Below, in pieces: positions 23,680-30,171 of a stretch of DNA of 38,800 nt. The DNA comes from a virus. The stretch's first letter is position 1; every line of letters begins with the position of its first letter. Under the pieces are notes generated by a model that ran no database searches, was not told the DNA's origin, and was given only the letters and a program-made list of their open reading frames with translations. The DNA is taken from IMG/VR virus record IMGVR_UViG_3300032093_000353, positions 1 to 38,800 of that record, one strand, 5' to 3'. Position numbers and translations under genes: made by a program.

Positions 23680-24579
23680 CTAAGCCGCTTGCCGCATAAA
23701 TGCCGCTTCCCGCAAAAGCTGCCAATGTTCGGACAAATCCGCGCCGGATTGTTCCAGCCAACGGACCACAAAACCGCTAGTATCCTTTTGCGCTTTCCGC
23801 CCCTTTGGCGACAATCCGACAATGAATCCGCCTTTAGCGTCAAGGTGCCGCAAATCGTGCTGGTCCCCGTCAATGACAGGAAAGCCGGCAAAGCTTTCCG
23901 GCAATCCGCCGGCAAATACCATTGCAACGTTTTCCCCTGCCAGTAGGGCATTGACGCAAGCGGCGCTATTTTCCGCGCTATATGATAGCGTCAAATCCAA
24001 ATTTGCAGGCTTGCTGGCAAGCCGCTTTGGATTCTTAGTATATTCGACAAACTGAATATCGGGAAACAATTGCAGGATTGTCCGCACGCGCCCCGCATAA
24101 TACGAGTCGTCAATGGCAATCCCCATAAGAGCCCCGTTGTAAGCGGCCAAAGCTTTCGACGTTTTCGCGTCAATCGCAAAGCTTATCCGTTCCCATACAA
24201 TATCGGTTGAGCCATTAAGCCGCACGCAAAGCTTTAGGTTTTCGCGGCGCGCTTCCCTATCGAGCTTGACGATATCACGGACTAGGCGATTCATATATTC
24301 GGCGCGATTGCGCATAAACAATTGCGCCTTAAGCTTGCGGCTTTCGCGAGTCGGGTTTGTGCCATTTTCCAAGTCGGAAACAATCGCGGCTTGGCCGCTA
24401 TACTGGCCTAGGCAAAGCGCAATGCAGGCAACGCTAGCGTGCGAGCAAAGATTGCCGACTCCGCCTAGTTTGTAAGGGGCCATATAGTGAATTGCATTCA
24501 GATAACCAAAGCCGCTTGCTTTTGCGGCTTTCGCGCTATCGGTCGAAAACAGGCGCGGAAAATAATTTTCTTTTGTCAT
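23680..24579 (-). CDS. GP88-like phage protein with conserved cysteine cluster
   Basis: The ~299-residue protein resembles the phage 'gene product 88' (GP88) family. A cysteine cluster near the N-terminus (NLCSHASVACIALCLGQYSG) is followed by a helical part (ESRKLKAQLFMRNRAEYMNR) and an alpha/beta barrel-like remainder (LCVRLNGSTDIVWE, then QFVEYTKNPKRL). The cysteines could bind metal or an iron-sulphur cluster. The biochemical role is not known. The start MTKENYF at 24579 is preferred over an ATG at 24594 because GGGA lies upstream of it. It is the largest gene of the AAGCTT-rich island. Confidence 0.7.
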   Translation of the reverse strand: MTKENYFPRLFSTDSAKAAKASGFGYLNAIHYMAPYKLGGVGNLCSHASVACIALCLGQYSGQAAIVSDLENGTNPTRESRKLKAQLFMRNRAEYMNRLVRDIVKLDREARRENLKLCVRLNGSTDIVWERISFAIDAKTSKALAAYNGALMGIAIDDSYYAGRVRTILQLFPDIQFVEYTKNPKRLASKPANLDLTLSYSAENSAACVNALLAGENVAMVFAGGLPESFAGFPVIDGDQHDLRHLDAKGGFIVGLSPKGRKAQKDTSGFVVRWLEQSGADLSEHWQLLREAAFMRQAA

Positions 24580-24618
24580 TGTTCTAAATCCCATTTCTAA
24601 AGCTTGAACGATTAATGA

Positions 24619-24798
24619 TTAGCCAATCCATTCACGGGACCATCCATATTCTCGAAAATCCCGGAACAGACTCCACCAATTGCGCTTAATCCAATGATAG
24701 CGCCATTTTGCCTGCCCCTTTGTTAAGCCGGGCCAAACTTGATCGGGCTTGTCGTTTCCATATCGGACATAGGCGCAATACGTTTCCTTATACGGCAT
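24619..24798 (-). CDS. Small Trp/Arg-rich protein (59 aa)
   Basis: A strong AAGGAG lies 7 bases before the ATG. The 59-residue protein is basic and unusually rich in tryptophan, tyrosine and arginine (QAKWRYHWIKRNWWSLFRDF, then EYGWSREWIG). It has no membrane segment and no family I recognise. Composition suggests binding to nucleic acid or to a host protein, but that is a guess. Confidence 0.7.
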   Translation of the reverse strand: MPYKETYCAYVRYGNDKPDQVWPGLTKGQAKWRYHWIKRNWWSLFRDFREYGWSREWIG

Positions 24799-24809
24799 TG
24801 CCGGACTCC

Positions 24810-24932
24810 TTATAGACTAGCAGCGATGCAGGCTTGGCTATTGCCGCAAGCTTGCCTGATATCGGATTCAATGCATGCCCACGCCCCAAAGAAACAAATC
24901 GCGGCAATAATGGCTAACTTGATTCTAATCAT
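24810..24932 (-). CDS. Small exported or membrane-anchored peptide (40 aa)
   Basis: AAGGGG lies 7 bases before the ATG. The 40-residue product starts MIRIKLAIIAAICFFGAWAC, a signal or anchor sequence, and carries a short cysteine-containing tail (CIESDIRQACGNSQAC). The tail's cysteines could form disulphides in the periplasm. It ends 11 bases before the next gene. Function unknown. Confidence 0.6.
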   Translation of the reverse strand: MIRIKLAIIAAICFFGAWACIESDIRQACGNSQACIAASL

Positions 24933-24943
24933 TAGGTTTCCCC

Positions 24944-25093
24944 TTATCGATAGCGGCGGATTGCATAGCGATTCCACCCGGCAATCGCATTTTCGCTTGC
25001 GGCAAGCTTATCGGCAATTGCAGACGTTTCGGCGCTTTGAATATAACGGCCAGTCATCAGATCGAGAATATACCACGGGCGCGGCGAAGTCAT
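24944..25093 (-). CDS. Small hypothetical protein (49 aa)
   Basis: AAGGGG lies 7 bases before the ATG, the same arrangement as in the two following genes. The 49-residue soluble product starts MTSPRPWYILDLMTGRYIQS and ends with a basic WNRYAIRRYR. No family recognised. Confidence 0.65.
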   Translation of the reverse strand: MTSPRPWYILDLMTGRYIQSAETSAIADKLAASENAIAGWNRYAIRRYR

Positions 25094-25104
25094 ATCGAAT
25101 CCCC

Positions 25105-25293
25105 TTAGTTATAAATGCCGAAACCGGCATTGCGAGCGCGGGTTTCATCACCCCATGCCTGCAAGCTCAAATCGCAAGCCGCATAATTCGCGGCATTGCC
25201 ACAAATGCGGCGCGTTTCCATACGGCCATGAATTCCGATTGCCAGCAATGCAGCAATACCGGCGGCAATGATTGCTTTGTCCATGCGAGTCAT
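25105..25293 (-). CDS. Small single-span membrane protein (62 aa)
   Basis: First gene after the island promoter. The 62-residue product has one hydrophobic segment (about residues 7-21, AIIAAGIAALLAIGI) and a polar tail with two cysteines. The ribosome site is modest (AGGGA or TAGG). A large plus-strand frame overlaps it, but the small minus-strand series with repeated good ribosome sites is the better reading. Confidence 0.55.
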   Translation of the reverse strand: MTRMDKAIIAAGIAALLAIGIHGRMETRRICGNAANYAACDLSLQAWGDETRARNAGFGIYN

Positions 25294-25519
25294 AAAACCT
25301 ATTCCCTAAATCGTTTCTATGCCCCTGCACTAAACCGGGCATTTTGATCGGTCAATAGGAAAATGCGCCCCGATCAAAAAAACCGCATTTCTTGATCGCT
25401 AGCCGGCGCAAGCGCGCCGGGGCAAGCTTTCCGTCAAATCCACATAGGGCGAAAACCGGAATCGCGGCGATAGCAATTGCCGGATTGCATAGGGCCAGAA
25501 ATGGCGGAAAACCTAGGCA

Positions 25520-25548
25520 ATTACATGAAATATAACGGTTTTTGTCAA
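25520..25548 (-). promoter_or_regulatory. Strong leftward sigma-70-type promoter for the small-protein island
   Basis: On the minus strand TTGACA (25543-25548), a 17-base spacer and TGTAAT (25520-25525): 6/6 and 5/6 to consensus with ideal spacing, the best promoter in the window. It drives the genes from 25293 down to 23219. Three 11-bp-spaced repeats lie about 40 bp upstream and could bind a regulator. Confidence 0.8.
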
Positions 25549-25588
25549 TTTGGCCGTTCGATCGTTGTTGCAAATGCATCGCAATAGC

Positions 25589-25627
25589 GGAACGGAAGTG
25601 GAACGTTCCGGGAACGGAGCGTGAACA
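25589..25627. repeat. Iterated GGAACG repeats with 11-bp period
   Basis: GGAACG occurs at 25589, 25600 and 25611, each 11 bp apart (one helical turn), with a degenerate fourth copy (TGAACA) at 25622. The middle copy is also the palindrome GGAACGTTCC (25600-25609). Sites on one face of the helix suggest cooperative binding of a repressor, activator or replication initiator. Confidence 0.75.
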
Positions 25628-25938
25628 TTGAAAATCGCCAAAACCCCCCCTCGGTTTATGGAACAAAAAATTTAGGCGGGGGCGGCTGGGGCCGGGCCGG
25701 GGATCGGGCGGCAAAGCGGCCAGCCAGCCCCGGTATACGATTTACGAGCCATCGAGCGGGAAAAGCCGGCCAGCAAACCCCCTGTGCGATTTACGGGCCA
25801 AAATTGCCGGTCACTGGCGGAAGCGCCATCGAAGTGCAAGCCAGACTAATTTGGGCTCCGCTCCGTCTTAGGCTCGGCTTGGCGTGGAGGAAATTAAGGC
25901 CGCAGCCAACGGCAATGCATCCAGCACCCCAGATACAA

Positions 25939-25966
25939 CTAGGGGCCGCTAAAGCGTCAGCCCTAG
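25939..25966. other. Nested inverted repeats
   Basis: An outer pair CTAGGG (25939-25944) and CCCTAG (25961-25966) encloses an inner pair CGCT/AGCG around AA (25947-25956). It lies right beside the G-quadruplex motif, downstream of the primase operon. It has no T-tract, so it is not a standard terminator. Confidence 0.55.
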
Positions 25967-25969
25967 CGA

Positions 25970-25999
25970 CCCCCCACCCCACCTATATACCCCACCCCC
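25970..25999 (-). other. Putative G-quadruplex motif
   Basis: The minus strand has four G-runs of 5, 4, 4 and 6 with loops of 1, 9 and 1 bases. The transcript of the leftward replication operon would carry the same G-rich sequence just after its last stop codon at 26010. It could fold in DNA or RNA and stall polymerase. Confidence 0.65.
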
Positions 26000-26009
26000 T
26001 TAGTGGACC

Positions 26010-26222
26010 CTACGCGGCCAGTGGACCCTTCCTTGGACCCTTCGCCAGCCCCAACACCTTAGCGCATTCATCAGCCCAGAAGCCGGGACAGTATACGCCC
26101 TCGCCGTCTACCACCCTATCGACCCCCTGCGCCTCCATGTTAGCAAGGATCAGCATTAGGTCATTAATCAACGCCAGTGCGGCGGCATGGTTTGGTCCCT
26201 CAACGGGAAGATTGTCGTTCAT
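26010..26222 (-). CDS. Small hypothetical protein (70 aa)
   Basis: The 70-residue protein (MNDNLPVEGPNHAAALALIN...) is helical then ends with a short basic repeat (AKGPRKGPLAA), encoded by repeated GGGTCCA at DNA level. AGGA lies 8 bases before the ATG and the gene begins 1 base after the upstream stop. It is the last gene of the leftward replication operon. Function unknown. Confidence 0.65.
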   Translation of the reverse strand: MNDNLPVEGPNHAAALALINDLMLILANMEAQGVDRVVDGEGVYCPGFWADECAKVLGLAKGPRKGPLAA

Positions 26223-26223
26223 A

Positions 26224-26949
26224 TCAAATCCTAGACAGATAACGCTGAATGATCCGGTTAAAGTGCAGTGGCAGACTGTAGGCAACCTGCTTCTGACCGA
26301 CACCGAAGTAATCGTAGCGCTTTTGATATGACACTGACTGGGTGAGCGCAAGGATAATTTTGGTCGAGGTCCCGTTACGCTCAGCAATGGCAATCGGCTT
26401 ACCGCCACGGCGGATCACAAAGTAGCTCGTCCCGCCCCGGTTCTTCTGCCGGTTCTTGGGCATCGACTGCCGCGCCATATCGGACAGCCCGCCAAGCTGA
26501 TGCAGCATTTGCGTATACCTAGCGCCAGAAATGTCGCCAGACGAGTTTTTCGGGTACTCGCTGCCCATGACACTAAAGCCATTACCCGGCAGCAGCCCAA
26601 GCCCGGCTAGGCGACGCTCAGAGCGCTTCTGCTGGCGGCTGCCGCCAAACACATGCGGCTTGACAATATCCTCTGGCGACTTGCCGACCGGGAAGAACTC
26701 AAAGTACGTCCCGGCCCCACCTACACCGCGTCCCATCTTACCGCCGGGATAGCGCTTCTTGAGTCCCCGCAGCACATATGGCGTCGGGTTGTTAAACACC
26801 TGCTTCATTTCGAGCGTCTGGCGGGTGTGGAGGTCGTCTACCGTCTCAGAAAGCGCGCCGGTCACCGCCTTGCGGATAATATCGGGCATTCCAGCCAGCT
26901 TCCTGACCGACTCGTTAAAATTCGAAGTATCGACCTCCAGCGCAATCAC
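26224..26949 (-). CDS. Virion-type phage protein (minor tail / gpZ-like)
   Basis: The 241-residue protein resembles phage proteins with the pattern 'ETxDxLxTRQTxEMKxVFxxPTPYxLRGL', then KPHVFGGSRQQKRSERRLA and LLPGNGFSVMG, often annotated as minor tail or hypothetical virion proteins. It is basic with no enzyme motif. Its place in the replication-side operon, away from the tail genes, is unusual for a tail protein. The GTG at 26949 is chosen because it overlaps the upstream stop (GTGA); the longer frame from 26976 runs into that gene. Confidence 0.6.
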   Translation of the reverse strand: MIALEVDTSNFNESVRKLAGMPDIIRKAVTGALSETVDDLHTRQTLEMKQVFNNPTPYVLRGLKKRYPGGKMGRGVGGAGTYFEFFPVGKSPEDIVKPHVFGGSRQQKRSERRLAGLGLLPGNGFSVMGSEYPKNSSGDISGARYTQMLHQLGGLSDMARQSMPKNRQKNRGGTSYFVIRRGGKPIAIAERNGTSTKIILALTQSVSYQKRYDYFGVGQKQVAYSLPLHFNRIIQRYLSRI

Positions 26950-27128
26950 TCGGCATCGCCCTCCCAGAGCCCGCACCAGTTGTTAGGCCCAACCACCGGG
27001 TTAAAGAACCGTGGCCGACCCTGATCGTCCAGATTGGTAAATACTGGCGGCGATGCCTTGCAGTAGCCATGCGTGCCGGCATGCGCCTCATGGTAAAACC
27101 GGCAGTTAGAGCAAACCTCAGTTGTCAT
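26946..27128 (-). CDS. Small zinc-ribbon-like protein (60 aa)
   Basis: The protein starts MTTEVCSNCRFYHEAHAGTH and has a CxxC pair near the N-terminus, further cysteines in GYCKASPP and NWCGLWE, and interspersed histidines, consistent with one zinc site. It overlaps the DUF3310-like gene by 11 bases. Such mini zinc proteins are common near phage replication genes. Function unknown. Confidence 0.6.
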   Translation of the reverse strand: MTTEVCSNCRFYHEAHAGTHGYCKASPPVFTNLDDQGRPRFFNPVVGPNNWCGLWEGDAE

Positions 27129-27339
27129 TCTCAAGAACCCCAATCAATTTTTCGATATACCAATGAGCCTTCTGCAAATCCTCAATACCGTTTTTCCGCT
27201 TCCAGCGCCATAGGTACTTTATGGCATTGGCAGTGCAAACCGCCTCAATCCCACTTAGCCCCTCAACCGCCGCATCAATTGCCTCAATGCACTCAACCTT
27301 GCCTTGGTAGTGCGCCGGGTGATTAACCTTATCGACCAT
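27118..27339 (-). CDS. DUF3310-like phage protein
   Basis: The ~73-residue protein has VNHPAHYQGKVECIEAID at its start and ANAIKYLWRWKRKNGIEDLQ followed by KAHWYIEKL, the conserved pattern of DUF3310 proteins, sometimes labelled nucleotide kinase without proof. The ATG at 27339 gives the family's typical start; an in-frame ATG at 27369 overlaps the methyltransferase gene further. It sits among replication genes, fitting a role in nucleotide metabolism. Confidence 0.78.
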   Translation of the reverse strand: MVDKVNHPAHYQGKVECIEAIDAAVEGLSGIEAVCTANAIKYLWRWKRKNGIEDLQKAHWYIEKLIGVLENDN

Positions 27340-27844
27340 AAAATTCGGTCCTTCCTCTAAACTCGCCATAGAACAGATACCAGCAGCAATTGTCCTTCCC
27401 GGTCATTTTGCTGTCAGCGATCCACTTGACCCTGCCGACACTAACGATCTTCACCAGCCGATCAAGATAGGGCCGGGCCTGCTTGGTATGCATCCAGTCC
27501 GCATCAAACAGCAACCACGTTGGCGCCTGATCCGACAGATGCTCAATCAGCGGATGCAGTATGCCTCGATCCCACGGCGGGTTGGTAATGAAGAAGGTCG
27601 CATCGCCAATTCGCGCCTTGAACGCATCCAGAGCTTTCACCGACTGGTCCTGCGGCTCGATGTCACTGGCGCTGACGCAGTGATGCCCATGTCGATGCAG
27701 ATGGCTCACCAGCACCCCATCGCCAGCACAGGGCTCGACGAACATGGACCGTGTTGGCAGGTGTCCCAGCAGTGGCACCACAGCCTCATATGGGGTGGGA
27801 TAAAAGTCCCTTTCCCGACGCTCAAAATCTGATCTCTTACCCAT
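27329..27844 (-). CDS. Putative DNA adenine methyltransferase (NPPW motif)
   Basis: The 171-residue class I methyltransferase has the AdoMet-binding motif FVEPCAGDGVL (near residue 34) and the amino-methyltransferase catalytic motif NPPW (near residue 85). NPPW marks transfer to an exocyclic amino group, most often N6-adenine in DNA. An N-terminal DFYPTPYEAV is typical of phage Dam-like proteins. GAGGAG lies 7 bases before the ATG. Its start lies beside a dense cluster of GTAC tetramers, which are palindromic and contain an adenine. The target is unknown. Confidence 0.8.
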   Translation of the reverse strand: MGKRSDFERRERDFYPTPYEAVVPLLGHLPTRSMFVEPCAGDGVLVSHLHRHGHHCVSASDIEPQDQSVKALDAFKARIGDATFFITNPPWDRGILHPLIEHLSDQAPTWLLFDADWMHTKQARPYLDRLVKIVSVGRVKWIADSKMTGKDNCCWYLFYGEFRGRTEFYGR

Positions 27845-27882
27845 TCTAATTCTCCTCGTACTGGAGGCCTCCGCATCGGGTC

Positions 27883-28035
27883 GGTACACCGTACACATCC
27901 TATAGGATGTGTGTACGGTACGGTACCGCCACTCGCCTTGCCCCCTACCGTGTACCAACCCGTGTACCGCTATAGTACACAGCATTGTTTTTATTACATT
28001 TCTTCCGGTACACCCCCAAAAGTACCGCGTGTACC
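27883..28035. repeat. Cluster of GTAC / GTGTACC motifs
   Basis: Eleven GTAC tetramers fall in about 150 bp (at 27884, 27891, 27913, 27918, 27923, 27952, 27964, 27975, 28008, 28022 and 28031), where under one is expected by chance. Six read as GTGTACC or its complement, or the near-match GTACAC. The cluster spans the methyltransferase upstream region and the 3' end of the primase-helicase gene. Confidence 0.8.
27893..27912. promoter_or_regulatory. Perfect 20-bp palindrome upstream of the methyltransferase
   Basis: ACACATCCTA joined to its exact complement TAGGATGTGT, no spacer. A further 5-bp pair (ACCGT/ACGGT) extends it with a 2-base offset. It lies about 50-70 bases before the methyltransferase ATG and is a good operator candidate. 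Confidence 0.7.
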
Positions 28036-30048
28036 GCCCTCGTTTTTCCGCACCATCATGCCCGAAGCCAGTTCAGGGCAAATTATGGCCCATCCATGCC
28101 CCTGTGGGGACACCACTTCGGCCACTGTTAGCACCCCGATTAGCCGCTTTGGATCGCTTGCCTTGAGGTGCTGCTTGGCGGTGTTTTCACTGCAATCCAT
28201 CTTGAGCTTGACGTAGTCCATCAGGGCCGACCGAGAGATATACGGCGCCCCGTTATCGACCTCTGCGCCAGTGTCGAACCATGCGGTTGTGATGAACTTC
28301 TTGAACGAAGCCAGCTTCGATTCCTTATTCGTCTCAGCCGGCGGGTCGGCCTTGACCAGTACGGCTGATCCTACCGGCTCACCATCTTCATCGTACCAGC
28401 CGTTAATGTGGACTATACCCAAATTGGCATAGACCGGCTTTGCCTCTTCGGCATCCTTGGACTTGCGCTGGACGATCTGCATGGGGCTATCGCCCTTGGC
28501 CGGGACGATGCTAATTTCAATTTCGAGCGCCCCCTTCCATGCTGACGATCCGCGAGCCCGGTGCTGAGCCTCTTCCGATACCCCGGTGTGGTGGACCAGA
28601 ATGATGCTGCAATCGAACTCCATCATCAGGGCGTTGCAGGCGTCGATCATGGTCTTGGCGTCCTGTGCGCTGTTCTCGTCGCCATTGAGGAAGCGATGCA
28701 GCGTATCGACGACAATGGCCTTGGGGCGCTCTGGCAGGCCCCTGACAGCCTCGACCACCCGGCTATAGCCTTCAGCCGTGTTAAGATCACAGCCAGCCTT
28801 GCTGACCCACATATTGAGATTGCCGGCCTCATGGTGCTGGAGCCACGCCGCAATTCGCGAACGCATGCCGTGATGGCCTTCGCCGGCAAGGTAAACCACA
28901 GCGCCGGGATTGACCTTGTGCCCAAACCAGTCGGGCTTGCCCGCCGCGATGTGCAAACACCAATCCAGCACGGCAAAGGTCTTGCCGCCTCCGGACGGGC
29001 CGTGGACCATGATTAGCGCCCGGTCTTGCAGCCAGTGCTTGACCAGCCACTTGATCGGAGCCGGCTTGGTCGAGAACTCATTTGCCGGCACCAGCCAATC
29101 CGTTACCGGCGGCTGGAGCAGGATTTTGAGATCGCCGCCCTCATTAACATAGTCGTTGGCATCGCCCTGCACCGGGATGGTAATCGCCCGCGCGCCATAT
29201 TTGGCCGAAGCTTGATCGGCATACTTCTGCCCGGTGCCGGAGGCATCGTTATCGGCAACAATGACGATGTCCTGACTGATCCCGTAGCGGTCGCGCAGGT
29301 GCCCCGTCACTGGCACCAGATTGGAGGCAGAATAAGCCACGACGCAGGGCCGGCCCATGATCTGGTGGATTGTCGCTGCCGTGGCGAAGCCTTCAGCAAC
29401 GTACAGAGTGCCGGGCTCGTCCATTGTCCCCAACATCCAGTAGCAGCCGCCGGTTTGCCCGCCGCTGTGATAGAGCTTGGAGCCGTCGTCAGAGATGTAC
29501 TGGATCGAGGCAATATGCCCCTCTGGCGTGTATAGCGGCACCATCAGGCGTCCGTCGCCAGTGATACGAGCGCCGTGAACGTCGATCCGCTTCCTCGACA
29601 GGTAGGGATGGCTTGGTTCAGCCAAGGCCCCATCAGCCCAGATTGTCTCAACCGTGTCGGCTGCTACTTCCCGCTGGCGCTTTATTTCTGCATCGCGGAG
29701 CCGGACGGCCTCACTCAGCCGGCGGGCGTGGAGCATTTGCTCTGCGTCGGTCAGGTTGCGGCCAATGTCGGCCCGAAAGGTAACCTCAACCCCGGCTCGC
29801 CAACAGCCGAATCGTCCGGCTGGGATGCCATCTGGGAAAATGATGTACCAGCCGGTCTTGTCGCCTTTGCCCGGCGTGCCCCGCGCTCCAGAGCGGAAGC
29901 GGTGCAGTTTACCATCAATTTCAATGCTTGGCGGAGGAGCGATTCCCGCCGCTTCCATTGCATTTGCAAGCTGTACTTCCACCGGCTCTGGTTCAATTTT
30001 AGTAGGCGGGGACCAAGGCCCGCCGAGAATATTAGACAAATCAGCCAT
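27994..30048 (-). CDS. Primase-helicase (TOPRIM plus RepA/DnaB-like ATPase)
   Basis: The 684-residue protein combines two replication activities. A TOPRIM primase domain is centred on E219 (LYVAEG) and D266-x-D268 (IVADND). A RecA-fold helicase follows with Walker A HGPSGGGKT (349-357) and Walker B IVVDTLH (445-451), then ILVHHTG. The C-terminal ~130 residues may be a winged-helix DNA-binding part. A zinc-binding domain is not seen at the N-terminus. AAAGG precedes the ATG at 30048; a longer frame from 30144 lacks a ribosome site. It heads the leftward replication operon. Confidence 0.88.
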   Translation of the reverse strand: MADLSNILGGPWSPPTKIEPEPVEVQLANAMEAAGIAPPPSIEIDGKLHRFRSGARGTPGKGDKTGWYIIFPDGIPAGRFGCWRAGVEVTFRADIGRNLTDAEQMLHARRLSEAVRLRDAEIKRQREVAADTVETIWADGALAEPSHPYLSRKRIDVHGARITGDGRLMVPLYTPEGHIASIQYISDDGSKLYHSGGQTGGCYWMLGTMDEPGTLYVAEGFATAATIHQIMGRPCVVAYSASNLVPVTGHLRDRYGISQDIVIVADNDASGTGQKYADQASAKYGARAITIPVQGDANDYVNEGGDLKILLQPPVTDWLVPANEFSTKPAPIKWLVKHWLQDRALIMVHGPSGGGKTFAVLDWCLHIAAGKPDWFGHKVNPGAVVYLAGEGHHGMRSRIAAWLQHHEAGNLNMWVSKAGCDLNTAEGYSRVVEAVRGLPERPKAIVVDTLHRFLNGDENSAQDAKTMIDACNALMMEFDCSIILVHHTGVSEEAQHRARGSSAWKGALEIEISIVPAKGDSPMQIVQRKSKDAEEAKPVYANLGIVHINGWYDEDGEPVGSAVLVKADPPAETNKESKLASFKKFITTAWFDTGAEVDNGAPYISRSALMDYVKLKMDCSENTAKQHLKASDPKRLIGVLTVAEVVSPQGHGWAIICPELASGMMVRKNEGGTRGTFGGVPEEM

Positions 30049-30092
30049 GCTGCACCTTTCTAACTTAGGTCCGGCTGTGTCGCACAAAGTCG

Positions 30093-30120
30093 TTGACATT
30101 GGCAAGCGAGAATGTAGGCT
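30093..30120 (+). promoter_or_regulatory. Candidate rightward promoter for the recombination/modification operon
   Basis: TTGACA (30093-30098), 16-base spacer, TAGGCT (30115-30120); perfect -35, weak -10. A palindrome CGGATCATCCG (30137-30147) lies between it and the ATG at 30172 and could be an operator. The region separates divergent operons. Confidence 0.5.
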
Positions 30121-30171
30121 TGCCTCACCCAGCGACCGGATCATCCGACCGTTGGTTTGGAGTACATTGTT

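Larger units (their letters stand above)
25628..26009. other. Non-coding intergenic region (possible control or origin region)
   Basis: About 380 bases between two leftward operons without a convincing gene; frames on both strands here lack ribosome sites and family character. It contains an imperfect ~35-bp direct repeat (cores CGATTTACG at 25738 and 25787, 49 bp apart), a nested hairpin at 25939-25966 and a G-quadruplex motif at 25970-25999. With the adjacent 11-bp repeats, a replication origin or multi-part control site is possible. Confidence 0.5.

Noticed and set aside
24739-25347. Plus-strand frame of 202 codons
   Set aside because: It lies opposite four minus-strand small genes, three with AAGGAG or AAGGGG at equal spacing, and has no recognisable domain.
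25352-25714. Minus-strand frame of 120 codons
   Set aside because: It covers the promoter and the GGAACG array, has a proline/arginine-rich shadow composition and no ribosome site.
25621-26331. Plus-strand frame of 236 codons
   Set aside because: It covers the non-coding repeats and the antisense of the 26010-26222 gene; the low-complexity sequence suggests no real protein.
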